64,000 nucleotides of DNA from Amoebidium appalachense (Eukaryota; Ichthyosporea). Below the pieces are notes generated by a model. That model ran no database searches. It was not told the origin of the DNA and worked only from the letters and a program-made list of their open reading frames with translations. Below are positions 39,775-64,000 of the stretch, in pieces; the stretch's first letter is position 1; the number at the start of each line of letters is the position of its first letter. The stretch lies in the NCBI GenBank assembly GCA_963693365.1, contig CAVNZM010000017.1, positions 5,456,001 to 5,520,000 of the forward strand, read 5' to 3'. Position numbers and translations under genes: made by a program.

Positions 39775-40601
39775 AGGGGGGTGAGAATGTGGTACGGTTT
39801 GGGAAAAAATCACAAGATTGTTTTGTTTGGGTTGCTCAGTATGCGGATAAACAAGAAGAACATAAGGCACAAAAAAGGAGAGCCGGAAAGCTTATTCAGG
39901 GGGAGAAGGGGGCTGTGTGTGTGTGTGTGGGTGTGTGTGTGTGTGTATATGTGGGGGGGGGGGGGGGGGGGGGGGGGGGGAGGGAGGGGGGGGTAAGGGG
40001 AAGGGGTCAAGGACGAACGAGGAAGTTTATGGTGTGGGACAGTGTTGGACTAAAGCATGGGGAGGCGGAAAACTCATTGTGTGTATGTATGTGTGTGTGT
40101 GTGTGTGTGGTGGTCGTGGTGGTGGTGTGTGTGTATGTGGTTGTGGTGTGTCTAAGAGAATGAGGGGGAAAGGAGGAGGAGGAGGGGGGGGGGGGGGGGG
40201 GGGGGAATAAACATACTCAGTGGGCCGCTGTTAGAGTCACCTGTGGCGTAAGAGAGCATAGCCACCTTGGGGTCGATGCCAAAAGCAACGGCAGTCTCAG
40301 CACTGGTCAGGGCAATTTGGGCTAGTTCCTCGGAGGTGGGGTTGACGTTGATGGCACAGTCACCGTATACCAGCACCTGAAAACATGGGTTAGTGGAAGG
40401 GTGTGTGGGGAGGAGGGTGGGAGGTGGAAGGGAGGGAGGGAGGGAGGGAGGGAGGGAGGAGGGAGGGAGGGGGTGGGGTGGGGTGGGGTGAGATGGCGCG
40501 GCCGGGGGGGGGGGGGGGGGGGGGGGGTGAGGATGAGGGGGATGAAGCGTTTTGCTGATAAAAGAGGAGTTGCGTGCCTCTAATCCCTTATGTTGTATAC
40601 G

Positions 40602-40644
<43 letters not shown>

Positions 40645-42526
40645 CCAAAGATTTTGTAAACGTCGTGTACATGCGTGCGTGTGCGTGTGAACACCCCTGT
40701 GTGTGTATGTGCGTGTCCCACGGGCGCAATGGCCAGGGTCTGCATCCCAAAGACCCACCTTATCAGGCAGAAGCATGAAGAACACGCTCGACACAACCGG
40801 GCGGTCGGGGCGAGACTTGATCAGCTGCAGTGCCGGGCGCACAGTGTTTGCAGTGGTGTGGATGGCACCGCTAACCATGCCGTCAGCATCACCCGTAGCA
40901 ACCATGCACGTGCCGAAGTAGGTTAAGTCCTGTGCAAGATCCATAGCCATCTCTTCGTTGACTCCCTTGCTCTTGCGCTGGTCATAGATGAACTGTAGAG
41001 TTGAAATTGTGTGTGTGTTGGTGAGTTTACGAGGAAAAAATGTGAATGTGTTGGTGAGTTTACGAGGGAAAAATGTGAACGTGTTGGTTGGCTTATGAGT
41101 GTAAGGGTCATGCGCAAACATAAACATGCACCAATATAACCCGCAGCAAACATAGCAAGATCTCATGAGGTTTGGGAACGAGGAGGGGGGGGGAGGGGGG
41201 GGTTATACTAGAGGGTGGAGGAAAAACTTCACCAGGTACAATGGTTCACGAGTAAACATGAACACACAAAAAAAGCAGCAACTTAGCTATCCATGAGGGG
41301 GCGAAAGGGAGAGGGAGAAAGGGGGGGGGGGGGGGGGGGGGGGGGGTGAGGTATATGTACACCACACGAACACGCACGCTCGCGTGTTGATGCAAACATC
41401 ATGAAAAAGAAGCAGACATGTAAGGATGGATCAGGCGTATTCATTACCTGGGCATACTTCTTGGTGATGGGGGAGGTGGCGGGATCGACAATCTTGGCCT
41501 TGGAAAGGTCCAGACCGAGAGTGGATGCCATCGAGTTGACCTTGTCCACAACACCTGAACCATGTGTATGTGAGTATACTGAAGATGGTAGCAGAGAGAA
41601 AAAAAAAGGGGGGGGGGGGGGGGGGGGGGGGGGGATGGATAGTGATCCTTTTTATACAATCACCTAAACGACTACCATCAGTTAATAACACATGTAAACC
41701 ATCTATACGAGATGTGGAGTCTTATCCGTGATATTTTCCCCCTCTCTTTCTGAAAACAGGTGGTGGGTGGTGGCACGTACCGAGGATAGTCAGGTCCACG
41801 ACATTGTGGTGAAGCAACTGGGCAGCAGCCTAGAGGGGTTAAAGATAAGTGTCAGTAACATCGGTTGTTTTTGAAAGAGACATGCCGTTCAATGAACACG
41901 TCTACAGTCATCAAATTGTATCAAAGTTACAATTACCCATCAGCTTTGCTATACACATTACCGTTGGCTTTGCTAATATGCAAAAGTGAATAAACTGTAC
42001 AAAGTTACAACATTCCGTCAGCTTTGCTACAATAACATATTGTTACTTATTGGCTTTGCTATACACGCAATAGTGATCAAACTGGGTAAATACGACACAT
42101 GCAAACCCGAAAGCACTACCCGCACACACACACATCAAACCCACCTGCAGAATACGCTTGTCCTCTCCCTCTGGCAGCACCACATGCTGCTTGTTTCTCT
42201 TGGCCATCTCCACCAGTGAGTGCTGGAACAGCTTGGGTGTCACGCGCTTGAGCCTCTCCTGCAAACAGCAACAGAAACGTTAGAAAACGAAGTGTCATGG
42301 CCCCACCCTGACATGATTTATCATCCCTTCCCACCCTGCCCCCCCCCCAATAAAAAAGAACTCCCTATACAACACCATGATCAACCCCCTCCCCCGGGCC
42401 ACCAGTTTACCAGCCGTTCTCGGAAGCATAAAAACGGAACACATCACCAGGGGATGGGGAAGGGCGGGGCTTCTGTGCGTGCATGTGTGTGTGTGTATGT
42501 ATGTCTGTGTGTGTGTGTGTGCGTGT

Positions 42527-42562
<36 letters not shown>

Positions 42563-43912
42563 TGATCCAACACTTCTAAGAAAAAGGAGGGGGGAAAGCT
42601 AGAGAAGGAATAGCATAGGCCCGTAGAGGTATAGCGAGTGTTGTGTACCTGAGACAGCAGACGGTTGATAGCCTCCGAGTCCACATGGTCGTTCCACATG
42701 CGGATGGCATGGTCGATCTTCTTGCTGCTGGTGGGAAGGATGTTGGCCTTGACCTGAAGAACAAAAACGTGATTTTAGCATCGTGTTGCGTGCATTGGCA
42801 AATATGAATCAGAAGATTGGGTGTTTTTTTTTGTGTGTCTGTTTGTGTGTGTGTTTGTGTGAGCCCACGGGGGTTTATGCATGTTTGTAAGGTGAAAGGG
42901 GTACGGAGCCGCGGCGTCCGAGGGGGGGAGGGGGGGGGGGGGGAGGGAGGAAGAGGGGGGAGGGGGGAGGGAGGAGGGACTGCTTTAGTGTGTTTCCTTC
43001 AGTGCATATGCATGTCGAAAAGGGGCAAAATGGAGGGGAGGGAGGAGCACAGCAAAGAATAGCGGCATTTACCTTGCTGGCGATGGTTGCAGTCTGGAAC
43101 GTATCCGGCTCAACAATCATAACCTGCACAGCGGAAAAGTTATCAGTAAACCTCCTTACCACAGACCGCCCCACCAAAAAACAGACCAGACTAGATCAAA
43201 CAACGGATCGCACCCCACCCCGCAGAAACAAAGACCAAGGCAAAGAACAGCAACGCAACATGCCTTACCTAGACCAAAACCAAACTCACTACCCGACCAA
43301 AACACAAGACTAAAAGCCAGAAAAACAAACCACATACACCACACCTGTAAACACACCATCCTCCCTCTCTCCTAAGCAACGGCACGTACCGGAAGTGTTT
43401 GCTGGTCAGGTGTCAGTCCCTGCATCATCTCATCGAAGTACTTGGGTGGGCGCATGCCACCGGTCAGAACAATGCCGGCAACCTGAGGCATGGAGGCTGA
43501 AGAGGTAACATGCAATCAGTAACTGTCCACGAAACTTTCTGTCCTCGCTTTAGTAGTCTGCATGAACTCTCTTACTAAGCCAAAACCATCCCCCCCCCCC
43601 CCCCCCCCAAAAAAAAAAAAAAAATAAAAAAATAAAAAAATATAAACAAAATAAAATAGAATAAAATAAAAATATAAAATACAAAAGGGGGTACGGATTG
43701 ATCAACAACAGCTGACGGGGGGGGGGGGGGGGGGGGAGGGGGGGGGGGGGGGGGGAGAGGGGGAGGGGGGGGGGAAGGTTCGAAGATAGACAAATCATCG
43801 ATAGATATGGTCGGTACTTACTGGACTGCGCAGCATAGAGCAGACCCGTGAGGATATCGAGACGATCGGCAGAGGTGAAGATCTGTGGGCACACAACACA
43901 TGTTATTATTTA

Positions 43913-43960
<48 letters not shown>

Positions 43961-45536
43961 ACACACCCTCACCCTCCCCGCCCCTCTCCTCCCCTCCGCC
44001 ACATACGACGTATATATACCAGCAGATACAAGCACACCTCTCCCCCCCTCCCCCCCCCCCCCCCCCCCCCCCCCTAATACACACACAACACCGAATCCTG
44101 CACCCTCCAGGCTATCCCGTGCAAGTCCATTCTACGTACCAGTGGGCCTGCACCGGGTGTGGCCGGGAGCTTATGGATGTAGTTAAGCAGTTCGGGCAGT
44201 TGGCGGGTAGCAGCAACCAGCTGAGAAACCTGTTTGTTTGCAATCACACGTGTTACCATCTGCGGAGATTCTCTCTCTCTCCTCTCTCTCTCTCCCCCCC
44301 CTCCCCCCTCCCCCCCAACTACCCAAAAAGCCTAATCCACTCCCAATCCTGCAACAATTTGATTTTAGCTAGTCGAAAGGGAAAGTGGCAGGAAGGAAAT
44401 CCCATTGCAATGCAAGCCAAGAGGAGGAAAGAAAAAAGGGAGCGACGTGTGGTCGACAAGGGGGGAGGGGGTGGGGGAGGATTGGTAGATGATGAAGTAG
44501 ATCGAGGGTGGGGGTGGTGGGGTACAAGGAGGAGGGGGGGGGAGGGGGGCGGAGGGGAGAGGGGGGGGGGGGGGGGGGGTTACATCAGTGTCGGGGTTCT
44601 CAAAGTGACCCTGGCCGTAGAGCATCTGGGCACTCAGAGCACTGGCAATCTCGTTAAGACGAACAGACCCAAGCATCCGGTCACGGGCAAGAATACCTGC
44701 AAGCTGTGAAAAACAACAGTGAGATTTTCAGTGACGCGATGTGTTTATTCCCGAAACACAAATAAGAGTTTTAATGTATGGGTGGTCGATGATAGATCGT
44801 GTACGAGTAGAGTAAAGGAAAGAAGTGTGTGGGCAAGTGTAACTTCAGGTTGGTGGAGGGATATGGTTGGGAGTTCGGCAGGCACCCGGCATATGTGGGT
44901 TGGGAAGCTAAAAGACGGGTTGGGGTGAGGTGAGGGGGATTTAGAATTCGTTGATAGAAAACGGTGCACACGAGGGGAGGATGTGTGGAAAGACTCACCG
45001 ACATGCCATGTTTCTCAAAGCGCTTCTTGCCTTCAACTGACAAAGGATGAACCAAGGCGCTGTGTAAAAAAAACAACGTCAGAAGGACAGCAAATGGGTC
45101 TTTTGCATAGCATTATCATGGACTACATACACCACACCCAATTTTTGAGAAACAAACGTTGAAATGAAAAATTGGAAGACATCAGGCACTACATACACCC
45201 CACCAAGTCTTTTATACACAAAGGTTTTAGTGGACGTTTGGTATCATGGTAGCTCAGGGATAAGCAGCCAATCAGTAAGGAGGGAACACTCACGGGTCAA
45301 CCTTGTTGCAGATGACGGTTTGCAGCTGAATCTTCTTGTTGTCATACTCCTGTGTGCCCAGCCCTGCATTAGCACCCCCTCCCCCCCCCCCCCCCCCCCC
45401 CCCAATCACATCCCCTTCTTCCTCCAGGCCGTTTCCGATCTACTTGAAAATCTACTTGAAAATCCTCTCCTCCCCCCCCCCCCCCCCCCGCTCGGCGCCT
45501 CCCCCCCCCCCCCCACACACACACACACAACCCCCC

Positions 45537-45567
<31 letters not shown>

Positions 45568-46547
45568 AAAAACACACACACACACACACACAAACAAACA
45601 AAATAGGATTACAGGAGTGTTTGCCAGCAGTGAGAAAGCGCCGATATGGGGCTGGGGGACCTACCGTCTTGGTAAGCAGAGCAGAGTTCAACACGCTTTC
45701 AACGTTGGTTTCATTTTCGCAATTCATCGACAGGAACACGGGCAGCTCGAACATCTTGGCAACACGGGAGTTGACTTCGAAGCTCACAGCATCAGACTGC
45801 GGCAGCAATAATGTATTAGTGGACCTATCAAGCAGAGGGAACAAACATCGCAATATTCGGTAATCCACAACATTTTATTTAGAATAAAGGCATGCTAGCT
45901 TCTGTATAGGCAATGAGAAAGGCGGAATTGGCTAATGATCAGAAACAAGGTAGCTATGGTTGATCCGGTGGAGTGCATTGCATGTGTGCCTGTGTATGTG
46001 TGTGTGTGTGTGTGCCATTTGTCACACACTTATATAGACAACCAAAACTCACCGGCAGGGCAGCACCTTCAACGACCACAAAAGACTTGTTCTTCTTGTA
46101 CTTCTCATAGGCTGCAGAGGAAGGAAATCACATGTTAGTATCTCAAATGCTGGGTTCACTGAAATTTCAGGTACCAAACCTGCCCAACTTCATTACCCAA
46201 ACCCAATTTGGGCAAGAGGAATTTGACCAGAAGAAGAGCCTTAGTTAGGAAGGTGACCACTATTATATGTGCAAACGTGCTTACCGGTCAGAATTCTGTC
46301 GGTCAGTTCTTCTTCCTTGTTGGCCGAGAGTAGTGCAAGAGCCTCTTCCTGCAGGTTGAAAAACAGTCAGTTGGGTGAGGAAAAGGTTTGCTAGAACAAG
46401 CATATCGGTCAAGCGTCTGTACACACATGCGGTGATGTGGGGACAAGTGGATGCACACGGAGGGCCCCGGGGGGGGGGGAGGGGGGGGGGGCGGAGGAGG
46501 AATTGAAGGGAGCAGCTATAGAGGCAAGTTGAAAACGGGGAGGGCCG

Positions 46548-46583
<36 letters not shown>

Positions 46584-46666
46584 GGGGGGAATAATTTTTT
46601 CAGTGTTCACCTTTACCTATCATCATCACGGGGAGGGGGGGGGGGGGGGAGGGAGGAGTTAGGAGT

Positions 46667-46721
<55 letters not shown>

Positions 46722-46786
46722 AGGAACTCCTTTTAGCGCAAGCGGCGAGAGTGGATTTTCTTTTCCTTTCCCCCCCTTCTTTTTTT

Positions 46787-46828
<42 letters not shown>

Positions 46829-48373
46829 TGGGGGGGGGGATTTAATGGGCGGGGGCGGGAGGGGGGCATTATGTGGCTATATCAGCACGGAATGGGGCTG
46901 GTGCCAGGATTGTGGGGGAAAAGGGGAGAGGGAGGGGGGTGTGGTCACAGTGGTGATGGTGGGGATCGGGTGGGGTGGGGTGGGGGGAAGGGGGGCAAGG
47001 ATTACCTGGGAAACAGCTGTCATAGAGGATTTGTCATCCTTCATTTTGAATACGGAATGAACGAGCGCCACATGGGGATCCTCAATGGGCCCTTTCAGTG
47101 GGGGGTTATGCTGTGGGGGAAAAACAGTCAGAACATATCTGCGTACAGAGGAACACACATTTTTAAATCTGGTGTTGCAGAAAGGGAGACCAGCAGGAGA
47201 AGAAGGACACATGAGCCAATATCATCAAGAATCATTGAACCAAGTCATCGTACGCGCATCCCATCATAAAGTTTGCAAGCAAGTGATGCCAAAACTCACC
47301 GGGACAGCACCAATGGGTCGGAAGTAGCCCAGTCTCTCCACGTAGCGGCTCAGCGTGGACATTAGACCCAGAAGGACGGGCGCTGCATTATACAAGCATT
47401 GATTATTAAAGATTTACGTGGCCTTAATATTAATCACCTCCCCCCCCCCCCCCTCTCTCCTCCGCCCTCCTCCCCCTCGCCCCTCCCCCCCTGGGCATTT
47501 CTACCCCCACCACATACACTCAACAACCATACCCATCCCAACCTCACTTTTTCTATCCCTCCGCCAGGTTTAATGATTTCCACAGATGCCATCACAGCCC
47601 AAAGTCGTTCTAAATTGTTCCATCAACACCATCTTTGCTGCTGTAGCAGTCTATAACTAAGTACGTTGAAATGAGCTGTAGTTCGCCGAAATACTACAAG
47701 GCATCTAGCCCTCAGAAGAGGCACCACAGAATCCGCCCAACATTTGCTCATACCACACACACTATACCAAAAAGAAGGGGTGTTGGGACTTGCCTGTGCC
47801 ACTCCCGCCCGCACCCTTGTTAGTGGTGAGAAACAGAGCATCGGCCTTGTCATGTGTTGGCCGGGAGGACGAGAACATGCGCGCACTGCGAACAGCAAGG
47901 GCACCCCCCAGGGTCATGGCACCTGTAAGGTAAAAGGCGCAAGAGTTAGACGTTACAGTAGGCTCCAAAGTCAGGTCTCTGGCGCATCCACACTTCTTGA
48001 CACCCACAGTTGCTGAAGATTCAACGCACAGAACCGTAGGCTGGAATGATGGTGTCACAGCTAGAATTTCTTTCGTTGGACACACCAACGGTATAACCCT
48101 CTAAGGTTGAGTTCTTGCTCGACATCCTTCATCCATTTCCTGGTAGATCCGTGAACTGGTCAGCCGCGCCGTTTGCCGAGCATTCCAGAAACACTCAAAA
48201 AACCAGAATCAATTCTATCCCCTTCGAGCATACATAAACCATAGCTGTACGATCCATTACATTTTGAGCACATCGCTGGCATCACACACCATGTCACCCA
48301 CACACTTACCAGACTGAACCACGGCAGTCCTGGCCAAGCTGCCCCACGCGGGCAGCAACGCAGGCATCACCAT
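38758..48373 (-). CDS. PTA: Phosphate acetyltransferase (Pta, bacterial long form), probably mitochondrial
   Basis: Converts acetyl-CoA plus phosphate to acetyl phosphate and CoA. Exons: 48310-48373, 47794-47922, 47300-47382, 47006-47110, 46285-46348, 46053-46111, 45665-45796, 45294-45349, 44999-45059, 44584-44703, 44140-44229, 43822-43882, 43390-43496, 43073-43123, 42649-42753, 42145-42258, 41781-41829, 41448-41554, 40759-40992, 40217-40376, 39474-39686, 38758-38903. All phases agree: 769 residues against 714 in E. coli Pta. Residues 1 to about 41 form a mitochondrial-type leader (basic, RSARMFSSS). The BioD-like P-loop domain follows, then a DRTGG domain (about 250-390), then the catalytic PTA domain from about 430 ([68 protein letters not shown]). 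Intron 2 is GC-AG. Exon 11 may begin at 44229 or 44220. No acetate kinase gene lies in the window. Confidence 0.95.
41010..41100. repeat. Tandem repeat, about 34 bp, in a PTA intron
   Basis: Three imperfect units of GTGTGTTGGTGAGTTTACGA, GGAAAAAATGTGAA between PTA exons 18 and 19. Confidence 0.8.
41930..42065. repeat. Degenerate repeats in a PTA intron
   Basis: Recurring motifs CAGCTTTGCTA or TGGCTTTGCTA (four times) and CAAAGTTACAA (twice) in AT-rich intron 16. No function seen. Confidence 0.55.
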
Positions 48374-49151
48374 AATTCCTGCTATTACCCCACAACTTCT
48401 CTAACTAAAACATAGAATCGGACCAGGAAAAAAACAACTCTTTTTCACGTTTTGGAACACGGAAGTTGCCCGTCTGAAATTCTGAACCAGTGACAGAACG
48501 GTTTTGTTCTGATTCTGAGTCGATTTTGGAGCCAACAAGCATTCCTGCGGATATGCCTAATATGGCAGTTAGTTGGGAGCGAAGCAAAAATCACTATGCC
48601 TCGAGCCTTGACCGTATGAGCCAGTTAGGACGTTTTTTATGCATTTTGCATGGAAATTATTATATGCGTGTCGAAATGTATATGAAGGGAGGTATCATTA
48701 GCAGTTTCTGGCAGCTTATTATTAGCTTTAAAATACATACATCTCCTATTTCTCATATGTTTCTCTGTTCCACAGTATGCGCAGAATTTTGCACCACGCA
48801 GATATCTGCGTCCAGTTAGAGTCATGGATTTTTCTGCAGGAATCGCTGGTTGGTCGACAGTAAGAAGTTACCATATATGGTTAACTTTTGTGTTCATCGT
48901 CCTTCTATGGTGCGTTCCGATTGGCTCAGGTGGAATGGAGAGTTCTATTTTTGGATTGTTTTGGTGCACGATCGTGAAGATTCGAAGGGATCGCTCGGAC
49001 AGTACTGACCCGTGTGCGTGTGGCAGCACAGTGTGTTTGTATGACACTCGCACGTGAGAAGTGTGCCAGTTGTGCATGTGTGTGTGTGTGTGGTGTGTGC
49101 ACGTGTTTGCGTGCGTGCTTTCATCGTTGCGTTTGTGTGCGCAGGTTCTGC

Positions 49152-49283
49152 CTGTAGCAGGCCGGTGCATTTCCCTGTGCCATTCTCCATGTTTTGCACG
49201 ATGGAGATGGGCCCCATGGACACGATGTGCATGACATTGTCAGGATCGGACATCTGCCCATTGTTGACATGTGCACTGACGTC
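49152..49283 (-). other. Orphan exon-like open stretch
   Basis: 44 codons on the minus strand, preceded by CTGCAAG and followed by CAG/GCAGAAC (a possible GC donor). The peptide (DVSAHVNNGQMSDPD, MHIVSMGPISIVQNM, NGTGKCTGLLQ) and its mostly G/C third positions look coding, unlike the surroundings. I do not recognise the protein and see no adjoining exon. It may be an exon of an undetected gene or a remnant. The plus strand is also open but Met/Cys-rich, as expected for an antisense frame. Confidence 0.3.
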
Positions 49284-49529
49284 CTTGCAGCAGTTAGATG
49301 CAAAAAATTAAGCATACACAACATAGCAACATGTCTACACTGGTTATGCAGGCGTTCAGGCGCGGAAGTGCATGGGTATTAAATAGAAGCACAGAAGCAA
49401 TGGCCATATGCTGTTGATGTGGCCGGCTATGGGGTATGGGCTCCATACACGGCCATCTAGAAACACCAGATGGCCGTGGCTCCATACTACGTATAAACAG
49501 ACATCTCCATATGTGTTATTCGTGTATTT

Positions 49530-49768
49530 GATTTTTTTTTTTTTTTGATTTTTTTTTTTTTATTTTTTTATTTTTTTTTTTATCCCATTTTGTTCCCGGA
49601 GGGACCTCTTGGGCCCTCAGGGGGAACTACCGTCTTCCACCCAGCACCGACAGTACTCTAGCTAGGGTGCTCCGGTATTATTAGCTAAAATAACACACCT
49701 TTAAACAATCCTAACTATTTGCACACACTTTGCCCAGGGTATTCACCCCAGCCACGCCGGTGGGTAGT
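49530..49768 (-). repeat. Dispersed repeat B, copy 3
   Basis: Near-perfect inverse of 17005-17240: T-rich tail (49530-49580), TTTTGTTCCCGGAGGGACCT, CTACCGTCTTCCACCCAGCA, CTAGCTAGGGTGCTCCGGTA, CAGCCACGCCGGTGGGTA. Intergenic. Confidence 0.85.
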
Positions 49769-50398
49769 ATATGTTATTTGACGGTCAGCACATGCATGCA
49801 CCAAGTCTTAAAACTGTTGCATTCTCACTCTATATGTGTGTGTGTGTGTATGTGGTGGTGGTGGTGGTGGTGGTGGTGGTGGTGGGGGGGGGGGGGGGGG
49901 GGGGGGGGGGGGAAGATTTCCCAGCCGAGAACTGCTTCAACTTGTTGCTCACAACGACACACCACGTGATCGATTCTGCAGCATATTTTTGGTATGTGTC
50001 AGTTCAAATCTTTTCCTACGAAGAGGTCCAGCCTCGATCGTTGAGAAAATATAATATCGATTTCATTACGGATCTCAGGTGAGAAACCTCATGTCAGAAA
50101 CCAGCAAGAATTGGACATATTGTCGGTGGTTGGGGAGAAGCTAATACGTATTCTCATAGGTACATCGACGCCGAAAAAACTACATCTGCGGAAGATAATT
50201 CATGCATGCTCTGTTTACACTCCCGGTCACTACTCACATCCCAACCCCTACCTATTCCCCGGATTACCTCAGAAAAAAATGCATCGCCTTCGACACATTG
50301 GACCCCCCCCCCCCCCCCTTCACCTTCCTCTCGGGCACACGACACACACGCACCAACCACCAAAAACAAAACACGAACAACTAGAGCCACTAAGACAA

Positions 50399-63469
<13,071 letters not shown>

Positions 63470-64000
63470 CTGTTCAGGTTTAAAGAAAAAAGAATTGATA
63501 TTTGGTGAATACATGTTCTCTTGTTCTTAGGTACAGGGAAAATGGATGTTTTTTTATACATATATATGTATATGCCAAATGGAAGCATAATATAGTGTAT
63601 TTGGCGCGTGTGAAGAACAATAGGACAGGGTTTAAAGAAAGATACCTGATTAGATAGATTAGATTTGATATACTAGATTAGACTCAGTGCATGTTATGGC
63701 ATGGTGGAAGGTGGGTGAACGAGAAATACCGTGGGAGTGATTGGGTTGCATATGGAAATGGATGGGGGAGCAGAGAGAGAGTAGTAAAGAGGCTAGGGGT
63801 GTGCCCCGGGGGGAGGGGGGGGGGAGAGGGGGGAAGGAAGGGAATAGGAGAGGGAGGGGGCGGGAGAGGAGGGGGGGGGGGAAGGGGGGAGAGAGCCGGG
63901 GAGGGGGTGGGGGGGAATAGTTATTTGTGTTTGTGCTGTGTGGGAGTAGGCAGACCAAAGTGGAAAAAGAAATGAAGAGGGGGGGCAGGGGGGGGCGGGG
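63470..64000 (-). other. Start of a CLPTM1 intron (5' part of the gene is outside)
   Basis: A good pyrimidine tract and acceptor (TTTTTTCTTTAAACCTGAAC then AG) lie just right of 63469. The rest is unique AT-rich DNA and G/A-rich tracts. I see no further exon, so the upstream exons lie beyond the window. Confidence 0.6.

Larger units (their letters stand above)
48374..50398. other. Spacer between PTA (5' side) and CLPTM1 (3' side)
   Basis: Holds the probable PTA promoter (not pinpointed), the orphan exon-like stretch 49152-49283, repeat B (49530-49768), a (GGT)n/poly-G tract (49852-49912) and short C tracts. The open frame at 48490-48819 has no coding support. Confidence 0.6.

Noticed and set aside
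47760-47793. A Walker A motif GGSGTGKS at the end of PTA exon 2
   Set aside because: Exists only if the GC-AG intron is read through; it ends in a stop and breaks colinearity with known Pta. The spliced form is correct.
48490-48819. Plus-strand frame of 109 codons upstream of PTA
   Set aside because: No recognisable motif, no splice sites, unbiased codon use; probably chance.

Overview
This is a window of nuclear DNA from a eukaryote with intron-rich genes. Each recognisable gene is cut into 9-22 short exons with ordinary GT-AG introns, plus at least two GC-AG introns and one AT-AC (U12-type) intron. The gene set points to a protist or early-branching lineage rather than an animal, land plant or yeast: BRCC36 and CLPTM1 are missing from common yeasts, and a bacterial-type phosphate acetyltransferase with a mitochondrial leader is missing from animals and land plants. 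I cannot name the species. Introns and spacers are packed with long poly-C/poly-G tracts, (CA)n/(GT)n, (CT)n and purine runs, so most long open frames here (Thr-His, Cys-Val, Pro, Gly, Ser-Leu) are repeat artefacts.

Layout, left to right. 1-950: the last exons (+) of a gene that enters from the left, product unknown. 3040-13188 (-): BRCC36, the K63-specific JAMM deubiquitinase, in about nine exons buried in repeats. 13189-17326: repeat-rich spacer. 17327-18241 (-): an uninterrupted gene for a small secreted cysteine-containing protein that I do not recognise. 18242-20241: spacer with a probable LSG1 promoter (CCAAT and CRE motifs). 20242-37267 (+): LSG1, the circularly permuted GTPase of 60S ribosome maturation, 16 exons, 660 residues, complete. 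37268-38757: convergent spacer. 38758-48373 (-): Pta, 22 exons, 769 residues, complete. 48374-50398: spacer with a dispersed repeat and one orphan exon-like stretch. 50399-63469 (-): CLPTM1, 12 exons seen, N-terminus beyond the right edge, with one probable single-base frameshift.

The genes are unrelated housekeeping functions (ubiquitin editing, ribosome assembly, acetyl-phosphate/acetyl-CoA exchange, membrane-protein trafficking) and do not form a pathway. The striking biology is in the non-coding part. Two tRNA-related SINE-like families end in poly-C instead of poly-A, and every copy I could orient lies in the sense direction of its host gene. C-tracts and CA repeats sit next to splice acceptors. 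Fragments of three exons have been tandemly duplicated into neighbouring introns. One LSG1 intron is a clear AT-AC minor-class intron, with a second probable minor-class intron two introns downstream.
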